The position numbers and the translations under genes are program-made. Positions 36,754 to 46,635 of a DNA stretch of 64,000 bases are shown here, one piece after another; positions within the stretch are counted from its first letter, which is position 1, and every line of letters begins with the position of its first letter. The notes under the pieces were generated by a model. The model made no database searches and had not been told where the DNA came from. It was given only the letters and a program-made list of their open reading frames with translations. This stretch comes from Methanobrevibacter millerae (lineage in GTDB: Archaea; Methanobacteriota; Methanobacteria; Methanobacteriales; Methanobacteriaceae): assembly GCA_015063005.1 (NCBI GenBank), contig SUTF01000006.1, forward strand, positions 53,905 to 117,904, read 5' to 3'.

Positions 36754-37047
36754 ATGCGTGCAAAACAATTGTTTGGAATTACTGTTTTAGATAAAAAAGT
36801 AAAAACTGTTGGTAAAGTTGACGATGTAGATATCGATGTTGAATCCGGTAAAGTTACTTCCCTTATCATTTCATTACAAAAAGGTATCTTATCCAATGAT
36901 TTCGTTGAAGTTGATTTCGAAGCTATTGAAACCCTTGGTGACTACATTCTTTTAAACACTGAAATTGAAGAAGAAGCTGAAGAAGAAGTCGAAGAAGAAG
37001 CTGAAGAAAAAGCTGAATCTGTTACCATCGAAGTAGAAGACGAATAG
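36754..37047 (+). CDS. PRC-barrel domain protein with acidic tail
   Basis: This 97-residue protein has a PRC-barrel fold (residues 1-68: RAKQLFGITVLDKKVKTVGKVDDVDID, then LIISLQKG) followed by a long Glu-rich tail made of EEAEEEVEE-type repeats. PRC barrels bind RNA or proteins in various settings. A second, shorter PRC-barrel gene is at 52000. It is followed after 16 bases by a DUF2098 gene. GTGAGG precedes the ATG. Confidence 0.82.
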   Translation: MRAKQLFGITVLDKKVKTVGKVDDVDIDVESGKVTSLIISLQKGILSNDFVEVDFEAIETLGDYILLNTEIEEEAEEEVEEEAEEKAESVTIEVEDE

Positions 37048-37063
37048 ATTTAGAGGTCATATC

Positions 37064-37360
37064 ATGGCATTCGATGCTCGTGATAAGGAAATTTCAGTCG
37101 ATGACCATGTTCGTTATGTTGACACAGGAACTATAGGTAAAGTTCTTGATATCAAAACCGAAGATGAAGTCGATTGGGTTTTAATTGATAAGACTAACTT
37201 ATGGTATAAGTCCAAATTAGTCGAAATTTTAGATGAAAAAGATGTCAAGGTTAAATTCACACCATCCGGTCGTGAAGTTGATGTCGAAGACTTAAAAGAA
37301 AAGGCAGCACGTTTAGAAAATATGGAAATGGATTCAAGTGTTGCTGAAGGTGGAGGATAA
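37064..37360 (+). CDS. DUF2098 family protein
   Basis: This 98-residue protein is of a methanogen family of unknown function. It has an SH3-like beta barrel (VDDHVRYVDTGTIGKVLDI ... DWVLIDKTNLWYKSKLVEIL) and a short helix plus Gly-rich end. It is probably co-transcribed with the PRC-barrel gene. It converges with the helicase gene, ten bases between stops. Confidence 0.8.
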   Translation: MAFDARDKEISVDDHVRYVDTGTIGKVLDIKTEDEVDWVLIDKTNLWYKSKLVEILDEKDVKVKFTPSGREVDVEDLKEKAARLENMEMDSSVAEGGG

Positions 37361-37370
37361 TCCCTCCTCT

Positions 37371-39443
37371 TCAATAATTTTCACTGAATTGCTTAATTTT
37401 TTTAGATAATGTTTCACCAATACCATCAATTCTCTGCAATTCCTTCTCGCTTACTTGTTTTAAATCATGTCCAAAGATTTCCACAATGTTTCTTGCGCGT
37501 TTTCTTCCGAGACGTTTTACCCCAACGACAAGTGGAATAATGTCTTCTTTAACGCCGTAGTAAAGTCTTGCAGACAAGTAATCATAATCCTTTAAGTTGG
37601 AATAATCTCCCAGTATTTCTGAAGTGTTTTTGGCGAAACGAACTAGCCTTGAAGCTTCATAAGCGGATCTTCTGGTTGATGCTGAATATACGCTATATTT
37701 ATTTTCTATTTCAAACTCGTTTCTCTCATCAATCCATTCAATCAATGATACAGTTGTTGCTTCCGGATTTCCGATATCCACTGCAAAAAGACCGACTTCA
37801 GACATTTTGTCACGAACAGGGTCTTTGCTTTTCCTGCCTTTAAATGATATCAATGGCAAATCAGGAGTCTCGGCTAATGCATAAATGAATTCGGGGATGT
37901 TGAATGAATCTGTAGTTGAAATGTATTCCTTGATTTTAACTGCAGTCTCAACAGCATAATTTGATTTTGCAATCAGGTTTCCAAAGTCTGTTGTTTTAAG
38001 TCCTTCGGGTGTTGCTCTGATTATTCCGTTCTGGATTAAAAATTGCAGGTCCTGTTCGATTTCCCATTTCAGGCTGTCTGCTGCAAACAGAGACATTGAT
38101 GGGTTATTGCTCATTTGATAGCCATATAATGTCATTCCAAAAAAGTCAACAAGTTCATCCAAATCTTTGGATAATGTGGATGCGATTTGTGCTATAATCT
38201 GCTTTAGGATAGCGTCCTTGTTGTCAATAAGCTTGGAATTGGTTAGCTCTATTTCTCCGTTAATGTAATAGTCCTGCAGGTTGATTGCTTCATCTGAAGT
38301 CTTTGCAACAAGATATGAATAACCCACATCATCATATTGTGGTCTTCCTGCACGACCTGACATCTGTTCATAGTCAAAAACAGGAATTGGCTGAGGACCA
38401 TTGCTTGTCCAGCGGGTGGTGTCTCTTATAGCAACTGATTTTGAAGGCAGGTTAACTCCATACATTAAACTGGGGGTAGCACTGATCATCAGGATGTTTC
38501 CTTTTCTGAACTCGTCTTCAATGATTTCTTTCTGTTCATTGAAAAGGCCAGCATGGTGGAAAGCAACACCTTTTTCCGCTGCTTCGGCCAGTTTCACGCA
38601 TGTTGTGGTTGGAAGTGACCCTTTGTTCTTTGGAACTTCAAGCAATTGGTTGGCAACTTCCTTGAATTTCTTTTTCTGTTCCTTTGAAAGCTTTTTGTTA
38701 ATCTTTTTGGCTACATAAGTTGCCAGGCTTTCGGTAAATCGTCTGGTTGATACAAAGGATAATGCCTGTGAATTGTCCTGCATTGCCTTTTCAACAATCT
38801 TTACGATAACGTCGTTCTTGTTTTTCGTATTGAACATCTCTGCATCCAAAACTTCCTTGTTCAGTGGCACTGGTCTGTAGTCGTGTTCTATGCATTTTCC
38901 TTCAAGCCAGCCCTCAATCTCTTCAATGTTTCTGAGGGTGGCTGACAGTGCTATTATCCGCATTGACGGATTGATGATTTTCGCTCTGGTGATTGCAGCT
39001 TCAAGTGTTGGTCCTCTGCTATACTCACCAATCATATGGAATTCATCAATAATCAATGTATCGACATCACGAAGAGTATCCCATGAAAAACGTGTTAATG
39101 CATCAAATGATTCAAAAACCATTACAGACAAATCAGAACTAGACGGATGTTTTCCAACACTGATTCCATGCTCTTCAAAGGCTTTGAATTCCTGTACCTT
39201 TTCATTCTGGATGGATAATAATGGTGCTGCATAAACAGCTTTTCCATTATTTAAAATGGTTTTAAGAGCAGGCAATACTCCTAAAACTGTTTTACCACTT
39301 GCTGTTGGAATACAGATTATGTAATTTGATTTGTCATCAAGATATCCTGATTCAATGACGGCTTTTTGTGCTGGGTTGAACTCTTCAATGTATGGGTAAG
39401 CACTATTTATTATTTTTTTAATATCTTTGGGTAAATTTTCCAT
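37371..39443 (-). CDS. hel308: Ski2-type DNA helicase, Hel308 family
   Basis: This 690-residue SF2 helicase probably works on stalled replication forks. The motifs are FNPAQKAVI (Q-like), TASGKT (Walker A), DEFH (motif II), SATLRN, VSTRRFTE, FHHAGL and QMSGRAGRP. A winged-helix and ratchet region follow, and a C-terminal helix-hairpin-helix (KRLGRKRARNIVEIFG, IDGIGETLSKKI), as in Hel308. The ATG at 39443 is preferred to a TTG three codons earlier. The RBS is weak. Confidence 0.83.
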   Translation of the reverse strand: MENLPKDIKKIINSAYPYIEEFNPAQKAVIESGYLDDKSNYIICIPTASGKTVLGVLPALKTILNNGKAVYAAPLLSIQNEKVQEFKAFEEHGISVGKHPSSSDLSVMVFESFDALTRFSWDTLRDVDTLIIDEFHMIGEYSRGPTLEAAITRAKIINPSMRIIALSATLRNIEEIEGWLEGKCIEHDYRPVPLNKEVLDAEMFNTKNKNDVIVKIVEKAMQDNSQALSFVSTRRFTESLATYVAKKINKKLSKEQKKKFKEVANQLLEVPKNKGSLPTTTCVKLAEAAEKGVAFHHAGLFNEQKEIIEDEFRKGNILMISATPSLMYGVNLPSKSVAIRDTTRWTSNGPQPIPVFDYEQMSGRAGRPQYDDVGYSYLVAKTSDEAINLQDYYINGEIELTNSKLIDNKDAILKQIIAQIASTLSKDLDELVDFFGMTLYGYQMSNNPSMSLFAADSLKWEIEQDLQFLIQNGIIRATPEGLKTTDFGNLIAKSNYAVETAVKIKEYISTTDSFNIPEFIYALAETPDLPLISFKGRKSKDPVRDKMSEVGLFAVDIGNPEATTVSLIEWIDERNEFEIENKYSVYSASTRRSAYEASRLVRFAKNTSEILGDYSNLKDYDYLSARLYYGVKEDIIPLVVGVKRLGRKRARNIVEIFGHDLKQVSEKELQRIDGIGETLSKKIKQFSENY

Positions 39444-39576
39444 TTTAATCAATTAAATATTGTATTTTTATATATTAATATATTTGGAGAGAGCATTTGA
39501 AAAGTAACCTTAACAATTAAATAGTATGACAATATAAAATAGTTACAAAATATACTTATATAGGTGTTTTGATAAT

Positions 39577-39837
39577 ATGGCAATTAAAGTAGAAATTTTT
39601 AAAACTGATTCATGTCCACATTGTCCTGCTGCAGTTGCAGCTGCTGAAAGTGCTAAAGATAAATTAGGAGACCAAATCGATGTTGAAGTCGTTAATGCAA
39701 ACGACCCTGCTAACATTGACAGGGCTAGGGAATATCAAATAATGGCTGTACCAACTGTTGTCATTGACGGAAATGTCGAATTTATCGGTGCACCTAGTGA
39801 CAGTGAATTAATTTCAAAATTAGAATCTTTATTATAG
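39577..39837 (+). CDS. Thioredoxin/glutaredoxin-like protein
   Basis: This 86-residue redox protein has CPHC (TDSCPHCPAA) at the start of the first helix and the cis-proline MAVPTVVI. It resembles the small glutaredoxin-like thioredoxins of methanogens. It may reduce disulfides in the cytoplasm. It is followed by cbiD after 27 bases. Confidence 0.88.
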   Translation: MAIKVEIFKTDSCPHCPAAVAAAESAKDKLGDQIDVEVVNANDPANIDRAREYQIMAVPTVVIDGNVEFIGAPSDSELISKLESLL

Positions 39838-39864
39838 ATTCTCTCTTTTTTTCTTTTTGTAAAA

Positions 39865-40941
39865 ATGACTAATGATAATTATACTGGTGTTACAACAGGT
39901 ACTGTAGCCACAGCTTGTTCTCTTGCAGCTATAGATGCCATTCTTGATTCACCCGATATAGTTTGTGTTAATGTTGAAACCCCTAAAAAAACATTGGACA
40001 TCCTTATTGACGATTGTCGCAAGTTGTCTTCTAGTTCTGCATGTGCAGTCGCACATAAAAATCCCTACCATGATCCAGACGTTACGGTTAATCTGGCCAT
40101 AGTATCTCATGTTGAGCTAATAGATTTTGAAGACGAAAAGGTCATAATAACCGGTGGGGAAGGTGTTGGAAAAATTACAAAGCCGGGTCTTCAGATACCT
40201 GTCGGCGATTATGCAATCAATCCTGTTCCTCGCAAGATGATAAGAAAGAACTTGGAGGATAAGGTTCCTGAAGGCAAGTCTGCAAAGGTCACGATTTCAA
40301 TTCCAAAAGGTCGTGAAATTGCCAAAAAGACGATGAATCCTAAATTGGGCATAGTGGATGGGATTTCCGTTTTGGGAACTACAGGTATTGCAAGGTCAAT
40401 GTCCAGTGAGGCATACAAGAATTCGATAGTAACGCAAATTGATGTTGCAATAGCGTCTGATTTGAATGATTTGGTTTTCGTTCCGGGAAATATCGGTGAA
40501 AAGTTGGCTCTAAAAAGATTGGACATTACCAAACAGCAGATTATTCAAACCGGGAACTATGTTGGTTTCATGTTTGAGGAAGCTAAAAAACGTGGAATAG
40601 ACAAATTTACCTTTTTTGGCCATATTGGTAAGCTGATTAAGATTGCCGGAGGAATATTCAACACAAAGCATGCCGTTGCTGATGGAAGGCGTGAAATAAT
40701 GATTACTCATTCGGCCATTTGCGGTGCAGACAGGGAGATGTTGCTTCAGCTGTATGATTCGGCTACAACGGATGACATGCTGGATATCCTAAGCGAAATC
40801 AATCTTCAAAAGGAAGTCGCAAACAGCATTGCTCTGGCTATCAAACAGCGATGCATGCAGCGTTTTGAATTGGAACTTGATGTTATCCTGGTTGATATGG
40901 AAGGAAATTATTTGAACGATAATATGGAAGGATTTATATGA
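39865..40941 (+). CDS. cbiD: Cobalt-precorrin-5B C1-methyltransferase (CbiD)
   Basis: It methylates C1 of the corrin ring in the anaerobic cobalamin pathway. The 358-residue protein starts with YTGVTTGTVATACSLAA and has GGEGVGKITKPGLQIPVGD and FGHIGKLIKIAGGIF, as in CbiD. Its stop overlaps the glycosyltransferase start (ATGA). Corrinoids are needed for methyl transfer in methanogenesis. Confidence 0.92.
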   Translation: MTNDNYTGVTTGTVATACSLAAIDAILDSPDIVCVNVETPKKTLDILIDDCRKLSSSSACAVAHKNPYHDPDVTVNLAIVSHVELIDFEDEKVIITGGEGVGKITKPGLQIPVGDYAINPVPRKMIRKNLEDKVPEGKSAKVTISIPKGREIAKKTMNPKLGIVDGISVLGTTGIARSMSSEAYKNSIVTQIDVAIASDLNDLVFVPGNIGEKLALKRLDITKQQIIQTGNYVGFMFEEAKKRGIDKFTFFGHIGKLIKIAGGIFNTKHAVADGRREIMITHSAICGADREMLLQLYDSATTDDMLDILSEINLQKEVANSIALAIKQRCMQRFELELDVILVDMEGNYLNDNMEGFI

Positions 40942-42011
40942 AAATAGCGATGGTTGGCCAATTCCCACCTCATGTTGGGGGTGTGGGAGTTCATATTCAT
41001 ACATTATCAAAGGAACTGGTAAAGCAAGGACATGAAGTTTATGTAATCACTTATCCGCATTCTGATTTAGCCGACATTGACGGCATTCATGTCATTGGAA
41101 CAACGGGTCTCAATATTCCCGGAATAAGGGGATTGATGTTTAAAAGAAATGCAAGAAAAGCGTTGGAAAAACTGGTAAATGAAGTTGACATTGATATTAT
41201 CCATGGCCATTACCTATTCCCTGCAGGTGCTGCGGCATGTGATGTGGGCAAGAAACACGATATCAAGACATATGTGACCGCACACGGTTCGGATATGTTT
41301 GAAATGTATAAGAAACAGTCATTCATGAGACCAACTATTAAAAAGGTTTTAAAAAAAGCAGATGTTGTTTTTGCAGTAAGCAATGCATTAAAACAGGAAA
41401 TTTTAGCTACTGGGGTAAATGGAATCGAATCCAAAACAAGGCTGTATTGGAATTCCGTTGATATCAATAAATTTTCCAGCGAAAATTCAAATTCGCTTCA
41501 AAGCAATGGAAAACCTATTGTTTTGTTTGTGGGAAATATCATTAAACGTAAAAATGTCAATCTAATTTTAGAAGCTAAAAAGCTGGCAAAAACAGATTAT
41601 GAAGTTGTGGTCGTTGGTGATGGTCCTCTTAAAAAGGATTTGGAAAACAAGGTTAAAAATGAAAATATCAGTGATGTCCGCTTTTTAGGCTCTCGCGATG
41701 ATGTGGAAAACATTATTCCGGGATGTGATGTGCTGGTCCTTCCTTCATTTTCCGAAAGCTTTGGACTGGTATTGATAGAGGCATTGGCATGTGAAAAACC
41801 TGTTATTGGAAGTAATGTTGGTGGAATAACTGAAATAATTACAGATGATGTTGGTTTGTTAATAGACCCGAATGACGCTTCAACATTGGCTATGGCAATA
41901 GATAATGTGATTGGGGATGATGAATTCAGGCAAAAGCTATCATCTAACGCAAGAAATAGGGCCTTAGATTTCAGCCATGTTGAAATTCCTTATGACGAGG
42001 TTAAACAATGA
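40938..42011 (+). CDS. GT4-family glycosyltransferase
   Basis: This is a 357-residue sugar transferase of the GT-B fold. The N-terminus QFPPHVGGVGVHIHTLSKEL and the C-terminal PSFSESFGLVLIEALACEKPVIGSNVGG (the EX7E-type donor site) are standard. It transfers a sugar from a nucleotide donor; the acceptor is unknown. It overlaps both neighbours, so it is coupled to cbiD and the shikimate kinase gene. Confidence 0.88.
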   Translation: MKIAMVGQFPPHVGGVGVHIHTLSKELVKQGHEVYVITYPHSDLADIDGIHVIGTTGLNIPGIRGLMFKRNARKALEKLVNEVDIDIIHGHYLFPAGAAACDVGKKHDIKTYVTAHGSDMFEMYKKQSFMRPTIKKVLKKADVVFAVSNALKQEILATGVNGIESKTRLYWNSVDINKFSSENSNSLQSNGKPIVLFVGNIIKRKNVNLILEAKKLAKTDYEVVVVGDGPLKKDLENKVKNENISDVRFLGSRDDVENIIPGCDVLVLPSFSESFGLVLIEALACEKPVIGSNVGGITEIITDDVGLLIDPNDASTLAMAIDNVIGDDEFRQKLSSNARNRALDFSHVEIPYDEVKQ

Positions 42012-42874
42012 TGAAAAAGATTAGATGTCCAGGTTCAGCAACAATAATTAATGCAATCGCTACAGGCTTCGGTTCCGCATTCGGAATAGGGCTTGATATT
42101 GAATGCGAAGCTAAAACAATTGATGAAGGAATCAGATGTTCCAATGATGTTGGCGCAAGCACAGATTTAATGGATTTGTGTGTTGAAAAGGTATTTGAAA
42201 GATATGAAATTGATGGAAACGCTTTCGGTTTGGAGATAAAAACAAAATCCTCCTTGCCAATGGCATCAGGCCTTTCAAGCAGCAGTGCATCTTCAAACGC
42301 TGTTGTTGCCATTTCATCCAAAATAATCAGTGAGGAATTTGGTTTGAAGCCATTGACAGATATGGAAATAATCAATCTGGCTATCGATGCATCAATTGAA
42401 GCGGGAGTCACTATTACCGGATCATTTGATGATGCAACTGCATCCTACTTTGGTGGGGTTGTTGTAACAGACAATAAAAACCGTGAATTTATAATAAGAG
42501 AAGCAATGGATGATTATAATATATTGGTCTATATGCCTAATTTCCATTCAAAATCAGGTGACAGCGATGTTAATCGAATGCGCGTATTGGCACCTCTTGT
42601 AGAAACGGCATTTGAGTTTGCCAAAAACAAAGATTATTTCAAGGCACTTAATTTGAATGGTTTGATTTATGCATCAGCTTTGGGTTTTGATTCTGGAATT
42701 GCAATCGATGCTCTTCAGGCAGGAGCTATTGCATCCGGCCTTTCAGGAACGGGGTCATCTTTTGTTGCAGTATGTGATGAAAATTCATGTGATGACATCA
42801 AGGATGCATGGAGCAGTCTTGAAGGAAGGGTCATTGAGACTGAAGTGGACAACAATGGCTGCACATTTTTATAA
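42008..42874 (+). CDS. aroK: Archaeal shikimate kinase (GHMP type)
   Basis: It phosphorylates shikimate in aromatic amino acid synthesis. Archaea use this GHMP-fold enzyme in place of the bacterial one. The 288-residue protein begins with GSATIINAIATGFGSAFGIGL and has the phosphate loop MASGLSSSSASSNAVV and a C-terminal SGLSGTGSSFVAV. GAGG lies seven bases before the ATG at 42008. A chorismate mutase gene follows after 104 bases, supporting the pathway. Confidence 0.88.
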   Translation: MMKKIRCPGSATIINAIATGFGSAFGIGLDIECEAKTIDEGIRCSNDVGASTDLMDLCVEKVFERYEIDGNAFGLEIKTKSSLPMASGLSSSSASSNAVVAISSKIISEEFGLKPLTDMEIINLAIDASIEAGVTITGSFDDATASYFGGVVVTDNKNREFIIREAMDDYNILVYMPNFHSKSGDSDVNRMRVLAPLVETAFEFAKNKDYFKALNLNGLIYASALGFDSGIAIDALQAGAIASGLSGTGSSFVAVCDENSCDDIKDAWSSLEGRVIETEVDNNGCTFL

Positions 42875-42978
42875 TCAAATCTCGAAATTTCCATAATTTG
42901 TTATTTTATGCCATAGTTTATATACTATGATTATTATAAATTATATTATTATCATTATTATCAAATTTTGGTGATTTT

Positions 42979-43314
42979 TTGAGTGAGGAAAATGAGATAA
43001 TATCTTTTCAAAACAAGGAAGATGCTGAAAATCTTCTATCAGAATCCAGAAATCGCATTGATGAAATTGATAATGAGTTATTTAATTTAATTTGCCAGAG
43101 AACTTCACTTGCGAAGGATATTGCCCTTGCAAAAGATTATTTGGGTATGCCAATTTATGATAAGAAAAGGGAAGATGCAATTCATGCAAAAGTAGAGAAG
43201 TTGTCTGAAGAAAACGATATTGATGCAGAAATTATTGATCAAATCGTTAATATGCTAACTATGTTAAGTAAAAATGAGCAGAATGAACTATTGAGGAGGA
43301 ATGTTGATGGGTAA
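42979..43314 (+). CDS. aroQ: Chorismate mutase (AroQ type)
   Basis: It converts chorismate to prephenate. The 111-residue protein is an all-helical AroQ type: [30 protein letters not shown], then [11 protein letters not shown]. It begins with TTG, placed by GGTGAT four bases upstream. Its 3' end contains the RBS and start of rps17e (eight-base overlap). Confidence 0.88.
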   Translation: MSEENEIISFQNKEDAENLLSESRNRIDEIDNELFNLICQRTSLAKDIALAKDYLGMPIYDKKREDAIHAKVEKLSEENDIDAEIIDQIVNMLTMLSKNEQNELLRRNVDG

Positions 43315-43504
43315 TATTAGAACTTCATTTGTTAAACGTTTAGCAAGAGAACTTATAGAAACTCACAAAGGTGTTTTCACTACTGATTTTGAAGAAAACA
43401 AAAAATTAGTATCTGAATACTCAACTGTAAGTACTAAACATTTAAGAAATAAAATCGCTGGTTATGTAACTAGACTTGTCAGATTAGAACAAACTCAAGA
43501 ATAA
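43307..43504 (+). CDS. rps17e: 30S ribosomal protein S17e
   Basis: This is a small-subunit ribosomal protein of archaea and eukaryotes, 65 residues. [17 protein letters not shown] and [15 protein letters not shown] are diagnostic, as is [16 protein letters not shown]. The RBS GAGGAGGA lies inside the chorismate mutase gene; ATG 43307 has the right spacing, and ATG 43301 is too close. Confidence 0.95.
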   Translation: MGNIRTSFVKRLARELIETHKGVFTTDFEENKKLVSEYSTVSTKHLRNKIAGYVTRLVRLEQTQE

Positions 43505-43681
43505 GATTAATAATCTTTATTCTTTTTTTTTAACTATTTTTTTAACATCAGTATATATTTTTTTAGCATTATCTTTTTAAAAGTTTATTAATATCTTTTA
43601 ATAAACATATATATCGTATTTTTGTTTAATCAAAAATTAAATTAAACTATAAATATTTTTTAGAAATAGGTGTGAATATTA

Positions 43682-44905
43682 ATGGATTTAATAGTAGCAA
43701 AATTTGGCGGTACATCGGTTGGAAATGGCGCCAGAATTAAAAAAGCGGCTCAGTCCGTAGTAAATGAGTATATGAAAGGCAAACAGGTAGTAGTTGTGGT
43801 TTCTGCAGTTAACAAGACTACTGATGAATTGATTGACTTATCCAATGATGCAATCGGTGAAACTTTAACTGACAGACAAAAGGCAGAAATTATGGCTATG
43901 GGTGAATTGACCAGTGCAAGATTATTCTCAGCAACTGTTGAATCTTTAGGTGTAAAGTCAGAATTTATTGATCCGTATAATGAAAAATGGCCAATCATGA
44001 CAGATTCTAATTCTTTAGAAGCTAAAATAGATTTCACCACTACAAATGCAAAATTTGATGGGATTGAAGAACTCCTAAATCAAGGAATCATCCCTGTATT
44101 TTGTGGATTTTTGGGAAAAGGGCCTAGCGGTGAAATTACCACTCTTGGACGTGGTGGAAGTGATATTTCAGCATTTTTAATTGGACATTGTTTGGATGCC
44201 AGTGATGTGATTATTGTAACTGATGTGGATGGGGTAATGTCAACAGACCCTAATAAAATAGAAAGTGCAGAATTATTAGATGAAATTACTGTTGAAGAAA
44301 TGAGGGATTTGGCTACCCACGGTGCCCAAGTTTTACATCCTCATGCGTTAAAATATAAAGATCCATTAATCAGCGCAAAGATTATTAATTTCGCACATGG
44401 CGACTTGAATGCAAAAGGTACCCGTATCACAGGTCCTTTTGAGGGAGATATGACAAAACACATTTCCCTGCATAAGAATCCTATTTCTCTTATAGCTATA
44501 GTTGGGGATGGAATGCTTAAAAAAGCAGGTCTTTTAGCTAAAGTAACTTCATGTCTTGCAGAAAATAATATCAATATCTTTGGTATTTTAGCCGGGCAGA
44601 ATTCAATGACAGTATTTGTTGAAAAACAAGATTCAGAAAATGCTTATCGTTTATTGCATGCATTAGTGGTTGAGGATGAAATTTTCAGTTCATTGTCATT
44701 AGGCGATGACGCTTCAATGATTACTATCGTCAGTCCGGAATTTACCGATGAAAATCCAGGAATAATTTCAAATATTACAGAACCGTTAAGAATTAATAAC
44801 ATCAATATCATTGAAATTGCTTCATCTCAAACTGCTGTTGTTGTTTATGTGGATATAAAAGATGGACAAAAAGCTTATGATTTACTTGTTGAGGTTTTAG
44901 AATGA
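43682..44905 (+). CDS. lysC: Aspartate kinase
   Basis: It phosphorylates aspartate, the first step toward lysine, threonine and methionine. The 407-residue protein has [14 protein letters not shown] at the start, [11 protein letters not shown], a [10 protein letters not shown] loop and two C-terminal ACT domains (from about residue 265) for feedback control. Its stop overlaps the dapA start. A TATA-like sequence lies near 43603-43612 in the 177-base gap upstream. Confidence 0.95.
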   Translation: MDLIVAKFGGTSVGNGARIKKAAQSVVNEYMKGKQVVVVVSAVNKTTDELIDLSNDAIGETLTDRQKAEIMAMGELTSARLFSATVESLGVKSEFIDPYNEKWPIMTDSNSLEAKIDFTTTNAKFDGIEELLNQGIIPVFCGFLGKGPSGEITTLGRGGSDISAFLIGHCLDASDVIIVTDVDGVMSTDPNKIESAELLDEITVEEMRDLATHGAQVLHPHALKYKDPLISAKIINFAHGDLNAKGTRITGPFEGDMTKHISLHKNPISLIAIVGDGMLKKAGLLAKVTSCLAENNINIFGILAGQNSMTVFVEKQDSENAYRLLHALVVEDEIFSSLSLGDDASMITIVSPEFTDENPGIISNITEPLRINNINIIEIASSQTAVVVYVDIKDGQKAYDLLVEVLE

Positions 44906-45795
44906 ATTTTGAAGGAACATATGTTGCAATGGTAACTCCTTTTGATAAAAATAAAGAAATTGATGAAGAAGGTTTTAGGTCAAATATTAATTATTTGATT
45001 GACCAAGGGGTAAATGGTTTAGTTGGTGCCGGAACTACTGGTGAGTCAGCAACAATATCTCATGAAGACCACAGAAAAATAATTGATATATTGGTTGATG
45101 AAGTTGATGGAAGAGTGGAAACTATTGCAGGTACAGGCAGTAATGCTACATCTGAAGCTATTGATTTGACAAAATATGCTTTAGATGCCAACTGTGATGC
45201 CGCATTGGTGATTACTCCTTATTACAATAAACCGCAACAGCATGCAATGGTTAATCATTTCCAGATGTTGTCTGATGCTGCAGACATTCCAATAATTGCT
45301 TACAACGTACCTTCACGTACTGGAGTAAATATGGATGTCGACACAATTGTTGAAATTGCAAAAATCGACAATATTGAAGCGGTTAAAGAAGCAAGCGGAA
45401 GCGTTGATAAAGTATCTGATATCTATAGGGCGCTTACTCACGAAGGCCTTGAAGATGATTTCAATATATTGTCCGGTGAAGATTCCTTGACCTTGCCTAT
45501 CATGGCTGTTGGGGGAACCGGTGTAATCAGTGCTTCAGCCAATATTGATGCAAAAAGAATGGTTTTGATGGTTGACAGCATTTTAAATGATGATTATGGT
45601 CGTGCTTTTGAACTCCACTATGAAATGTTGGAATTGATTAGGGCACTATTCATTGAAAGCAATCCTGTTCCTGTCAAAACCGCAATGAATATCATGGATC
45701 TTCCTTCCGGACCGTTAAGAGAACCTTTAGCTCCAATGAAAGAGGAAAATGTGGAAGTACTTAAAAAAGCTTTAAAAGATTCAAATTTAATTTAA
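44902..45795 (+). CDS. dapA: 4-hydroxy-tetrahydrodipicolinate synthase
   Basis: It condenses aspartate semialdehyde with pyruvate. The 297-residue TIM barrel has [22 protein letters not shown] (active-site Tyr), [10 protein letters not shown] and the Schiff-base lysine in AVKEASGSV. It is part of lysC-dapA-dapB-asd. Confidence 0.95.
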   Translation: MNFEGTYVAMVTPFDKNKEIDEEGFRSNINYLIDQGVNGLVGAGTTGESATISHEDHRKIIDILVDEVDGRVETIAGTGSNATSEAIDLTKYALDANCDAALVITPYYNKPQQHAMVNHFQMLSDAADIPIIAYNVPSRTGVNMDVDTIVEIAKIDNIEAVKEASGSVDKVSDIYRALTHEGLEDDFNILSGEDSLTLPIMAVGGTGVISASANIDAKRMVLMVDSILNDDYGRAFELHYEMLELIRALFIESNPVPVKTAMNIMDLPSGPLREPLAPMKEENVEVLKKALKDSNLI

Positions 45796-45804
45796 GGTGA
45801 TTTA

Positions 45805-46626
45805 ATGATTAAAGTAGCAGTGACTGGAGCTGCTGGAAGAATGGGCTCCGGTATTATTAGAAAAATTACAGAACAAGATGATATGGAAGTTGTTGCAGCT
45901 ATTGAAATTCCAAACTCTCCATTAGCAGGAAGAGATGCTGGTGTTCAGGCTGGGGCAGGTGAACTTGGAGTTGAAATTGTCGGTGCAGAAAAGTTGGAGG
46001 AAACCTTAAAAGCATCACAGCCTGATGTATTGGTTGACTTTACTATTGCTCCTGCTGCTGTTGAAACCATTAAGACAGCTACTGCATGTGGAGTAAATGT
46101 TGTTGTAGGTACAACAGGTTTTACAGAAGAACAGATGGCATCAAACATTAAAAATATTGAAGACAACAATGTTGGTGCAGTAATTTCCTCAAATATGGCT
46201 ATTGGAGTAAACGTATTTTTCAATACATTAAAGAAATTAGCTCCTTTATTATATGATTTTGACATTGAGATTATAGAAGCTCACCACAATCAGAAAAAGG
46301 ATGCTCCATCAGGAACTGCAATGACTGCATTTGAAGTGATTGCTGAATCCCTTGAACGTAATCCTGAAGAGGTTGGAGTATTTGGAAGACAAGGTATGGT
46401 TGGAAAAAGAACTCCTGAAGAAATCGGTGTTCACGCCATACGTGGTGGAGACATTGTCGGTGACCACATCGTGATGTTTGTCGGTGACGGTGAAAGGATA
46501 GAACTCAAACACCAGGCACATACAAGGGAAGTTTTCATTGCCGGTGTAATCAGAGCTATCAGATTTGTTCCTACTGCAGAAAAAGGTGTCGTCAGCAGTA
46601 TGAATGATGTTTTAGGTTTAGAATAG
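45805..46626 (+). CDS. dapB: 4-hydroxy-tetrahydrodipicolinate reductase
   Basis: It reduces the DapA product with NAD(P)H. The 273-residue protein has the nucleotide loop VTGAAGRMGSGI, the loop GTTGFTEEQ, and the active site EAHHNQKKDAPSGTA. It lies nine bases after dapA. AAGGTGA precedes the ATG. Confidence 0.95.
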   Translation: MIKVAVTGAAGRMGSGIIRKITEQDDMEVVAAIEIPNSPLAGRDAGVQAGAGELGVEIVGAEKLEETLKASQPDVLVDFTIAPAAVETIKTATACGVNVVVGTTGFTEEQMASNIKNIEDNNVGAVISSNMAIGVNVFFNTLKKLAPLLYDFDIEIIEAHHNQKKDAPSGTAMTAFEVIAESLERNPEEVGVFGRQGMVGKRTPEEIGVHAIRGGDIVGDHIVMFVGDGERIELKHQAHTREVFIAGVIRAIRFVPTAEKGVVSSMNDVLGLE

Positions 46627-46635
46627 GTGTTTATT